Assembly (NCBI GenBank): GCA_947490035.1
Contig: CANLGS010000182.1
Coordinates: 1-7,469 of the forward strand
From: Gemmataceae bacterium
GTDB taxonomy: Bacteria; Planctomycetota; Planctomycetia; Gemmatales; Gemmataceae
DNA length: 7,469 bases
Direction: 5' to 3'
The notes beneath the pieces were generated by a model. It did not search any database. It was not told the DNA's origin and was given only the letters and a program-made list of their open reading frames with translations. Made by a program: the position numbers and the translations under genes. This document shows positions 1 to 5,435 of this stretch, piece after piece. Position 1 is the stretch's first letter, and each line of letters starts with the position of its first letter.

Positions 1-296
<296 letters not shown>

Positions 297-314
297 CCGC
301 ACCCGGTATCAACC

Positions 315-346
315 GAACGGCCGGCATGGTAACATGCCGGCCGTTC
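315..346 (+). terminator. Strong intrinsic-terminator-like hairpin
   Basis: A perfect 14-bp inverted repeat (GAACGGCCGGCATG at 315-328, its complement at 333-346) closes a GTAA tetraloop and is followed by a T-rich tail (TTCGTTT). It lies 19 bases after the stop codon of the surface-protein gene and fits a Rho-independent terminator for it, although the T tract is interrupted. Only 31 bases separate it from the next start codon at 378, so the next gene is either read through this hairpin or starts from a promoter overlapping it. Confidence 0.8.
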
Positions 347-377
347 TTCGTTTCCCTCTCCCGTACGGGGCACTGGC

Positions 378-1304
378 GTGGACCTCATCGAATATCGCGG
401 CTGGAAGAACAACCTGCGCATCAGCAACGGCGACGCCGAACTCGTCGTCACGCTCGATGTCGGCCCGCGCGTGATCGCGTACCGGCGACCGGGCGGGTTC
501 AACGTCCTCAAGAACTACGATTCGATGATGGGCGGGACCGGCGAGGCCGAGTGGCAGATCCGCGGCGGGCACCGGTTCTGGCTCGCCCCGGAAGACCTCA
601 CGCGGACGTACTTCGCCGACAACCGCCCGGTGAAGTGGGAGGAGATCGGCCCGCACGCGGCGCGATTCACCCCGCCGCCGGAAACGGAGTACGGCGTCCA
701 GAAGGTGATGGAACTACGCCTCGCGGCGAGCGGCACACGCGTCGAGGTGACCCTGCGCGTCACCAACATTGGCAAGGCGGCGACCGACTTGGCCCCGTGG
801 GGGCCGACCGTGATGGCGCCCGGCGGGGTCGAGATCATCCCGCTGCCGCCCAAGAAGGGCCACCCGCTGCACCCGAAGAACGCGAAGTCGCCGGCCGACT
901 TCGCGCCGAACCAGGAACTGATCCTGTGGCCGTACTTCGACTTCGCCGACACGCGCTGGACGTTCGGCGCGAAGTACGCGTTCCTCCGCCAAGACGTGAA
1001 TAAGGGGCCGACGAAGATCGGGCTGGCGCACCGCGCGGGGTGGGTGGGGTATCTGAACTCCGGCGTGCTGTTCGTGAAGCGGTTCGACTACCGCGAGGGC
1101 GCCGTGTACCCGGACCGCGGGACGCGCTACCAGACGTTCTCGAACGAGGACATGCTGGAAATGGAAACGGTGGGGGAGTTGGTGACGCTCGCGCCCGGCG
1201 CGTCGGCGGAACTGACGGAGTCGTGGGAGTTGCACACCGGCGTGCCGCCGGTGCGGACCGAAGCGGACGCGGACCGCGTGATTCTGCCGCTGGTGGGTTT
1301 GTAG
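378..1304 (+). CDS. Galactose-mutarotase-like superfamily protein (DUF4380-like)
   Basis: The 308-residue protein starts at GTG (378), with a weak GGGG about 7 bases upstream, and ends with TAG. It resembles the DUF4380/aldose-epimerase-like group, which has the beta-sandwich fold of galactose mutarotase. Recognisable elements are the N-terminal YRGWKNNLRISNGDAEL (residues 6-22), the DVGPRVIAYRRPGGFNVL strand region (27-44), RGGHRFWLAPED (62-73) with a His likely to face the sugar pocket, PWGPTVMAPGG (140-150), and EMETVGEL (261-268) before a final strand of the LAPGASAELTESWEL type. I see no signal peptide, so it should be cytoplasmic. The substrate is unknown. Enzyme activity is not assured, because many members of this fold only bind carbohydrate. 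A 10-bp palindrome, CCCGTACGGG (360-369), lies just before the start. The gene is probably monocistronic, between a terminator and a palindromic repeat. Confidence 0.85.
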   Translation: MDLIEYRGWKNNLRISNGDAELVVTLDVGPRVIAYRRPGGFNVLKNYDSMMGGTGEAEWQIRGGHRFWLAPEDLTRTYFADNRPVKWEEIGPHAARFTPPPETEYGVQKVMELRLAASGTRVEVTLRVTNIGKAATDLAPWGPTVMAPGGVEIIPLPPKKGHPLHPKNAKSPADFAPNQELILWPYFDFADTRWTFGAKYAFLRQDVNKGPTKIGLAHRAGWVGYLNSGVLFVKRFDYREGAVYPDRGTRYQTFSNEDMLEMETVGELVTLAPGASAELTESWELHTGVPPVRTEADADRVILPLVGL

Positions 1305-1311
1305 GTTTGGG

Positions 1312-1378
1312 CTTGTGGCACAGACATTCCTGTCTGTGTTGCCTTCAGAAGCACAGACAGGAACGTCTGTGCCACAAG
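1312..1378. repeat. Nested palindromic repeat, copy A (REP/MITE-like, 'MAQTFLSV' type)
   Basis: Two 27-base arms (1312-1338 and 1352-1378) are inverted copies matching at 26 of 27 positions around a 13-base loop. Each arm is itself palindromic: CACAGACA and TGTCTGTG in the left arm flank TTCC, and the right arm has the equivalent. The whole can fold into one long hairpin or into two side-by-side hairpins. Read as protein, both strands give almost the same spurious peptide, starting AQTFLSVL. It fills the gap between two converging genes, 7 bases after the stop of the mutarotase-like gene and 41 bases from the stop of the Nudix gene, so it may act as a two-way transcription terminator. A related copy lies at 3254-3318. 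It is probably a dispersed non-autonomous element; no mobility gene is present in the window. Confidence 0.85.
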
Positions 1379-1419
1379 AGAAGAGATCGGACAGCGCAGG
1401 GTCTTTGACCCTCACAAGG

Positions 1420-1839
1420 TCACGCGCTCGCGAGAATGGCGCGCCCCGTCAGTTTCAGTGGAGAGGCCAGGCGGAGCAGGTCGCGCAGTCCGGGCTCCTC
1501 GATCCGGTCGAGGGCTTCGTCGAGGGTCAGCCACACGCGCACCCGCAGGTCGCGTTCCGGCCACTCGTCGCGCACCTCGGTCACCAGCATCCGGTAGACG
1601 AGGACGTGCAGTTCGCGACCGAGTTTCTCGTAGGCGTAGGAGCCGAGCGGTTCGGGGTCGAGCGCGCCGACGAGACCGGCTTCTTCCCACGCTTCCACGA
1701 GCGCCGCTTCGCCGGGCGTGTGGCCGGGGTCGATCTGACCTTTCGGCACGACCCAGCGCCGGCCGCTGCTCGATGTGACTAGACACACGCGGCCGTCGCG
1801 AACCGGGACTACCGCCGCCTGTCGAACCCAGTCCGGCAT
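1420..1839 (-). CDS. Nudix hydrolase with a variant Nudix box (diphosphoinositol/diadenosine polyphosphate hydrolase-like)
   Basis: The protein is 139 residues, starting at ATG 1839 (MPDWVRQAAV). A GGGAGA ribosome site about 6 bases upstream supports this start over a longer upstream extension of the frame. Nudix enzymes cleave nucleoside diphosphates linked to other groups, using Mg2+ held by glutamates. The Nudix helix region spans residues 34-56, after RRWVVPK. The metal-binding glutamates are kept (E49, E52, E53), as are G34, G55 and L56. The first conserved Glu is His40 and the conserved Arg is Val48, so the box reads G-x5-H-x7-V-E-A-W-E-E-A-G-L. The WVVPKGQIDPG start, AWEEAGLVG, and the later DEWPERDLRVRVWLTLDEAL resemble the NUDT3/DDP1-like group that hydrolyses diadenosine polyphosphates or diphosphoinositols. 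The substrate is inferred from resemblance only. It is cytoplasmic and transcribed away from the CBS-phosphatase gene. Confidence 0.87.
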   Translation of the reverse strand: MPDWVRQAAVVPVRDGRVCLVTSSSGRRWVVPKGQIDPGHTPGEAALVEAWEEAGLVGALDPEPLGSYAYEKLGRELHVLVYRMLVTEVRDEWPERDLRVRVWLTLDEALDRIEEPGLRDLLRLASPLKLTGRAILASA

Positions 1840-1871
1840 AGGCTTCTCCCGTGAGGGTCGTGCTGCCACGT

Positions 1872-1899
1872 ATCTTGTCCCATCGGCGCGAAGGGTCAA
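1872..1899 (-). promoter_or_regulatory. Possible promoter of the Nudix gene
   Basis: On the minus strand TTGACC (complement of 1894-1899) is followed after 16 bases by CAAGAT (complement of 1872-1877). The first hexamer matches the -35 consensus at 5 of 6 positions, the second matches the -10 consensus at only 3 of 6. It would put the transcript start about 25 bases before the ATG, a sensible distance. The weak -10 makes this a low-confidence call. Confidence 0.3.
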
Positions 1900-1923
1900 G
1901 TTCCTTCGGGCACATTCGCCCGA

Positions 1924-1955
1924 TTCACACCGCGCGGGTACGCGGTGGCTATAAT
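1924..1955 (+). promoter_or_regulatory. Likely promoter of the CBS-phosphatase gene (perfect TATAAT box)
   Basis: A perfect TATAAT at 1950-1955 lies about 68 bases before the ATG at 2024 and stands out in this GC-rich background. The best -35 match is TTCACA (1924-1929, 5 of 6), but its spacing of 20 bases is longer than the usual 17, so the -35 is doubtful or the promoter needs an activator. The 7-bp dyad at 1928-1947 fills the spacer between the two boxes. Confidence 0.45.
1928..1947. promoter_or_regulatory. Operator-like inverted repeat in the promoter spacer
   Basis: CACCGCG (1928-1934) and its exact reverse complement CGCGGTG (1941-1947) are separated by 6 bases and end 2 bases before the TATAAT box. 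A dyad of two 7-bp half-sites with this centre spacing is typical of a site for a dimeric regulator, and its position would let a bound protein block or help polymerase. No regulator gene is in the window, so the binding protein is unknown. Chance occurrence in GC-rich DNA is possible. Confidence 0.35.
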
Positions 1956-2023
1956 TCCCCCTCAATTCGCGCCCGTCGGATTTCCCGGTCCGGATCGCGT
2001 GGCCTTACAGGTGAACTTCCTTC

Positions 2024-3217
2024 ATGCCGCAAGACGCGTTAACCGTCCGCCAGGTGATGCAATCGGAACCGGTGATGGTTCCGCCCTCCTGCCCGTTGCG
2101 AGAAGTGATGGGCGAGATGAACCGGCGCCGGATCGGCGCGGTCGTCGTCGTCAACGACGCGACGGAACTGGTCGGCATCTTCACCGAGCGCGACCTGCTG
2201 CGCCGGGTCGCGGACGCCGACCCCGGCTGGCGCGACGCGCCGGTGTCCGACTGGATGACGCCGGACCCGTACCACATCGTGCCCGACGTGAGTTGGGAAG
2301 ACGCGGTGTCGATGATGTCTCGAATGCGCGTGCGGCACCTGCCCGTGGTGGACGGGCTGCGCGTCGTCGGCATCGTTTCCACGCGCATGCTGATGAGCCA
2401 GCGCGCGGACTTCCTGAACCAGCTCGTGGAACACCGCACGCGCGAACTCAAAGGCGCGATCGACGAACTCATGTCGAGCGACGCGGAGTTGCGCTACAAC
2501 CTGAAGGCCGCCGGCCGGTTCCAGACGCGGCTGCTGCTGCCGCACGCGCCGCCCGCGTGGCCGGAGTTGCGGTGGGGCGTCCACTACGCGCCGCTCGACC
2601 ACCTCGGCGGCGACTACTACGACGTGGCCCAACCGACCCCGGACCACCTCGGGTTCCTGATCGCCGACGCCAGCGGGCACAGCATCGCGGCGGCGATGGT
2701 CGCGATCCTGTCGCGGACAGCGTTCTCCGAAGTGTCCGGTTCCACGACCTCGCCCGGCGCGGTGCTGGCCGCGATGAACGCGCGCCTGCAAGGCTTGGCC
2801 GACGAGCGGTTCGTGACGGCGTTCTACGGCGTCCTCGACCGGCGCACGCGGGTGCTGACCTTCGCGAACGCCGGCCACCCGTACCCGCTGCGGCTGGTCG
2901 CGCGCACCGGGGCCGTCGAAGAACTCCGCGCGCAGGGGTTCATGCTCGGCATCGTGGCGGAGGAGCAGCACCGCGAGAAGTCGGTGCAGCTCGAACCGGG
3001 CGACCGGCTCTGCTTCTACACGGACGGGCTGGTGGAAGCACGCAACGAGATGGGCGAGGGCTACGGCACCGACCGGCTGGAGCAATCGCTCGCGGCGCAC
3101 GGGTTCATCGGCGCGGACGTGCTGACGGATCGCCTGCTCGCGGACCAGCGCGCGTTCCGCGGCGACACGAAGCTGACCGACGACGTGACGCTGGTCGTGG
3201 GCGAACTGACCGCGTAG
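2024..3217 (+). CDS. CBS-domain pair fused to a SpoIIE/RsbU-type PP2C serine phosphatase
   Basis: The 397-residue protein starts at ATG 2024, with AGGTGA 9 bases upstream. Two CBS domains occupy roughly residues 8-62 (ending VGIFTERDLLRR) and 74-128 (VSDWMTP to VVGIVSTRMLM); such pairs usually bind adenine nucleotides. A charged, probably helical linker (about 130-170, EHRTRELKGAIDEL) leads to the phosphatase domain (about 180-395). All metal-binding motifs of the family are present: GGDYYD (195-200), ADASGH (214-219), NAGHPYPLR (282-290), FYTDG (331-335) and LTDDVT (384-389). It should be a cytoplasmic Mn/Mg-dependent phosphatase that removes phosphate from Ser/Thr, classically on an anti-anti-sigma (STAS) protein, with the CBS pair as sensor of energy state; these roles are inferred. 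No STAS or anti-sigma gene lies beside it, so its target is probably encoded elsewhere. One variation is Ser in place of the usual Gly after GH (residue 220). Confidence 0.93.
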   Translation: MPQDALTVRQVMQSEPVMVPPSCPLREVMGEMNRRRIGAVVVVNDATELVGIFTERDLLRRVADADPGWRDAPVSDWMTPDPYHIVPDVSWEDAVSMMSRMRVRHLPVVDGLRVVGIVSTRMLMSQRADFLNQLVEHRTRELKGAIDELMSSDAELRYNLKAAGRFQTRLLLPHAPPAWPELRWGVHYAPLDHLGGDYYDVAQPTPDHLGFLIADASGHSIAAAMVAILSRTAFSEVSGSTTSPGAVLAAMNARLQGLADERFVTAFYGVLDRRTRVLTFANAGHPYPLRLVARTGAVEELRAQGFMLGIVAEEQHREKSVQLEPGDRLCFYTDGLVEARNEMGEGYGTDRLEQSLAAHGFIGADVLTDRLLADQRAFRGDTKLTDDVTLVVGELTA

Positions 3218-3246
3218 GGTGGGACAAGGCCCCGCGCCGTCCCACC
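3218..3246 (+). terminator. Hairpin after the CBS-phosphatase gene
   Basis: GGTGGGAC (3218-3225) pairs exactly with GTCCCACC (3239-3246) across a 13-base loop that can close further through GGC/GCC. It begins directly after the TAG stop. No T-run follows, so it is a weak intrinsic terminator at best; it may instead be an mRNA-stabilising hairpin or part of a dispersed repeat together with the palindrome that starts 7 bases later. Confidence 0.45.
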
Positions 3247-3253
3247 GCCTTAC

Positions 3254-3318
3254 TCTGGTGGCACAGGCTGGACACCTGTGTGCCTGAGAATCACAGGCTG
3301 GAAGCCTGTGCCACCAGA
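3254..3318. repeat. Nested palindromic repeat, copy B ('TGWKPVPP' type)
   Basis: Two 27-base arms (3254-3280 and 3292-3318) are inverted copies matching at 22 of 27 positions around an 11-base loop. The outer 16 bases (TCTGGTGGCACAGGCT) match perfectly. Each arm holds a smaller palindrome; in the right arm CACAGGCT and AGCCTGTG flank GGA. The architecture, arm length, GTGGCACAG core, and loop (TGCCT then AGAA) match copy A at 1312-1378, so the two belong to one family with diverged arm centres. It ends 23 bases before the ATG of the hydrolase and 4-5 bases outside no other feature than its ribosome-site leader, so it may affect expression of that gene. Confidence 0.83.
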
Positions 3319-3341
3319 ACCCACCGTTTCGAGGTCCAATC

Positions 3342-4451
3342 ATGCTGCTCCGCCTCTCCACGTTCCTTGCGGCGTGCGCGTTCGCCGCGACCGCCGCGGC
3401 CGACGAACCGCCGGCCAAACTCGCGCCGCACTTCAAGCCGCCGGAGGCGCTCGCGAAGGACTTCGGCGCGTACCGCTCGCCGCTCAAGTTCGACGACGGC
3501 ACCGACGTTAAGAACGCGAAGGACTGGGACAAGCGCCGCGCCGAACTCCTCAAATACTGGCACGGGCAGATGGGCGAATGGCCCGCGCTGATCGAGAAGC
3601 CGAAGGTCGAACTCGGGCCGAAGGAAGACCGCGACGGCATCGCGCAGCACAAGCTCAAGATCGAGACCGCGCCCGGGCGCGTCGTCGAAGACGCGTACCT
3701 GCTCGTGCCGCCGGGGAAGGGGCCGTTCCCCGCGGTGGTGGTCGTCTTCTACGAGGCGAACACCGGGATCGGGAAGGGCAAGGCGGAGTTCCGCGACTTC
3801 GCCCTTCAGCTCGCGAAACGCGGGTTCGTCGCGCTCTCGCTCGGCGGCGACCCGAACACGTACTACCCCACAAAAGAGAAGTGCCGCATTCAGCCGCTGT
3901 CGTTCCACGCGTATGAAGCCGCGAACTGCCACACCGCGCTGGCGCAGATGCCGAACGTGGACCCGAAGCGCATCGGCGTCGTCGGCCACTCTTACGGCGG
4001 GAAGTGGGCGATGTTCGCGGGGGCGCTGCACGACAAGTTCGCGTGCTGCGCGACCTCCGACCCCGGCATCGTGTTCGACGAGAATCGCAGCAACGTGAAC
4101 TACTGGGAGCCGTGGTATTTGGGCTTCGACCCCGCGCTCCCGGCGCAGCGCAAGAGCGGCATTCCGAACGAGAAGAACCCGCGCACCGGGCCGTACAAGC
4201 AGATGATGGACGACAAGCGCGACCTGCACGAACTACACGCGCTGGTCGCCCCGCGCCCGTTCCTGGTGTCCGGCGGCGCGGAAGACCAACCGGAGCGCTG
4301 GAAGGCTCTCAATCACAGCATCGCGGTCAACAAGTTGCTCGGCTTCGAGAACCGCGTCGCGATGACCAACCGCAAGGATCACTCGCCGAACGCGGAGTCG
4401 AACGAACTGCTGTACCTGTTCTTCGAGAGCGCGCTAAAGCCCGCGAAGTAA
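3342..4451 (+). CDS. Exported alpha/beta hydrolase (dienelactone hydrolase / acetyl-xylan-esterase-like)
   Basis: The 369-residue protein starts at ATG 3342 with GAGG 7 bases upstream. An N-terminal signal peptide is visible (MLLRLSTFLAACAFAATAAADE, split as a short basic start, a hydrophobic core, and an AxA-type site near residue 20), so it is probably periplasmic or secreted. The alpha/beta hydrolase core has the strand PFPAVVVVFYEAN (128-140) and the nucleophile elbow GHSYGG (215-220) with Ser217. The likely acid lies in GGAEDQPERW (311-320, Asp315 or Glu314), and the likely catalytic His is 347 in RKDHSPN. The N-terminal region (about 22-100) has the DW-x-KRR-x-ELL-x-YW-x-GQMGEWP pattern common in secreted planctomycete esterases of this type. 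The substrate is unknown; ester bonds in polysaccharide side chains are a fair guess. It follows palindrome copy B and runs head-on into the DUF1559 gene. Confidence 0.88.
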   Translation: MLLRLSTFLAACAFAATAAADEPPAKLAPHFKPPEALAKDFGAYRSPLKFDDGTDVKNAKDWDKRRAELLKYWHGQMGEWPALIEKPKVELGPKEDRDGIAQHKLKIETAPGRVVEDAYLLVPPGKGPFPAVVVVFYEANTGIGKGKAEFRDFALQLAKRGFVALSLGGDPNTYYPTKEKCRIQPLSFHAYEAANCHTALAQMPNVDPKRIGVVGHSYGGKWAMFAGALHDKFACCATSDPGIVFDENRSNVNYWEPWYLGFDPALPAQRKSGIPNEKNPRTGPYKQMMDDKRDLHELHALVAPRPFLVSGGAEDQPERWKALNHSIAVNKLLGFENRVAMTNRKDHSPNAESNELLYLFFESALKPAK

Positions 4452-4456
4452 CGTGG

Positions 4457-5407
4457 CTACCAGTCGCTGCCGAGGACTTCGCCGCCGTTGGGCGAGGACG
4501 CGGCTTGCCACGTCTGCGGGTTGATGCTGTTGGAGACGGAGCGCACGGAGCCGTCGCCCAGCAGGGTGTTCACGCCACTGGTGTGCCGACTGCGGGACGC
4601 CATCGTCACGCGCCGATCGGGAATGTTGGTGTACAACTCCGTGCAAGGCGCGTACGACTTGGTGACGCACACCCCGACCCGCAGGATGTCCGCGGTCGGT
4701 GAGTTCGGGGCGTTGTTGTGGTGGTAGAGCGACCCTTCCGCCTGGAAGGTGACCCCACGCAGGTCACCGCCTTGCACTACCACCACCTCCGAGAGCAACA
4801 CGGTATTGCTCGTGCCGTCACTCAGGGTGAGCAGGGTTGTGCGGCTGTCGTAGTAGAAGACGCCTTTCGTCTGCATCGAGCGCAACCCGACATCGGCGTC
4901 GTGCCGTTCGACCAGTGGCCCGATCCCGTTGTTCGCCGCGTAACTGCCGCGGATGTGCGTGTCGAACGTCGGCACCGCGAGACTCATCGTTCCGCTCGCG
5001 TCGTCCGACGGGCACACGAATAGCGCCTGGCGCGTGTTCTTGATGACCGCGTTCGGGTTCCCGGCCCAGTTCTGCGGTTCAAAGTGGAAGTTCACGAGGT
5101 CGGCTTGCCGGTAGAGGTTGTCTTGTTCGATGTAAGGGAGCAACCAGAACGACCACGTCGCGCCCCCGGCGGGGGTGAATGTCGGTGGGATGCGGTGCGG
5201 CGAGTGTCCCGGCGGGAATCGGCCAGTGGCTTCGTGGTAGTTGTGGAGGGCTACCCCGAACTGCTTCAAGTTGTTCGTGCATTTGATGGGCGCGGCGGCT
5301 TCGCGCACCTTCTGGACGGCGGGTAACAATAGCCCGATCAGCACCGCGATGATGGCGATCACGACCAACAATTCGATCAACGTGAATCCGAAGCGGGCGC
5401 GTCGCAT
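4457..5407 (-). CDS. DUF1559 pseudopilin-like protein with H-X9-DG motif
   Basis: The protein is 316 residues from ATG 5407, chosen because AGGAG lies 6-7 bases upstream and the Met begins a textbook prepilin leader; a longer open frame to 5593 only overlaps the upstream gene. The leader MRRARFG is followed by FTLIELLVVIAIIAVLIGLL, so a prepilin peptidase should cut after Gly7, leaving Phe at the N-terminus and the conserved Glu five residues in. The DUF1559 pattern follows: LPAVQKVREAA (28-38), CTNNLKQFGVALHNYH (43-58), GRFPPG (62-67), FVCPSDD (130-136), SDGTSNTVLLSE (196-207). The C-terminus has H275, nine residues, then D285-G286. This large family in planctomycetes is thought to form or decorate type II/IV-like cell-surface structures; individual functions are unknown. 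The gene lies 28 bases after the kinase/WD40 gene and is probably co-transcribed with it. Confidence 0.93.
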   Translation of the reverse strand: MRRARFGFTLIELLVVIAIIAVLIGLLLPAVQKVREAAAPIKCTNNLKQFGVALHNYHEATGRFPPGHSPHRIPPTFTPAGGATWSFWLLPYIEQDNLYRQADLVNFHFEPQNWAGNPNAVIKNTRQALFVCPSDDASGTMSLAVPTFDTHIRGSYAANNGIGPLVERHDADVGLRSMQTKGVFYYDSRTTLLTLSDGTSNTVLLSEVVVVQGGDLRGVTFQAEGSLYHHNNAPNSPTADILRVGVCVTKSYAPCTELYTNIPDRRVTMASRSRHTSGVNTLLGDGSVRSVSNSINPQTWQAASSPNGGEVLGSDW

Positions 5408-5435
5408 GGGCGACTCCTGTGCGGAGAGAAGGATT

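Larger units (their letters stand above)
1840..2023. other. Divergent intergenic region
   Basis: This 184-base gap separates the divergently transcribed Nudix gene (minus strand) and the CBS-phosphatase gene (plus strand). It holds the ribosome site of each gene (GGGAGA for Nudix, reading leftward; AGGTGA at 2009-2014 for the phosphatase), candidate promoters for both directions, and a 7-bp dyad at 1928-1947. I see no further gene in it; open frames running through it are extensions of shadow frames. Confidence 0.7.

Noticed and set aside
326..1003. Long plus-strand open frame of 225 codons overlapping the mutarotase-like gene
   Set aside because: It is a shadow of the 378-1304 gene in another frame, starts inside the terminator hairpin, and its product is a low-complexity Arg/Pro-rich sequence.
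1315..1782. Plus-strand open frame starting MAQTFLSVLPSEAQ
   Set aside because: It starts in palindrome copy A and then runs antisense through the Nudix gene. The matching minus-strand frame (1127-1375) arises because the repeat is symmetric.
1840..1965. Extension of the Nudix gene to a start at 1965
   Set aside because: The ATG at 1839 has a good ribosome site and starts the recognisable fold; the extension covers the promoter region.
1945..3591. Plus-strand open frame of 548 codons over the CBS-phosphatase gene
   Set aside because: It is Arg/Ala-rich with no domain pattern, while the 2024-3217 frame has complete CBS and phosphatase motifs and a good ribosome site.
2039..3658. Minus-strand open frame of 539 codons
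   Set aside because: Antisense shadow of the phosphatase gene, His/Arg/Val-rich, without a recognisable domain; typical of high-GC DNA.
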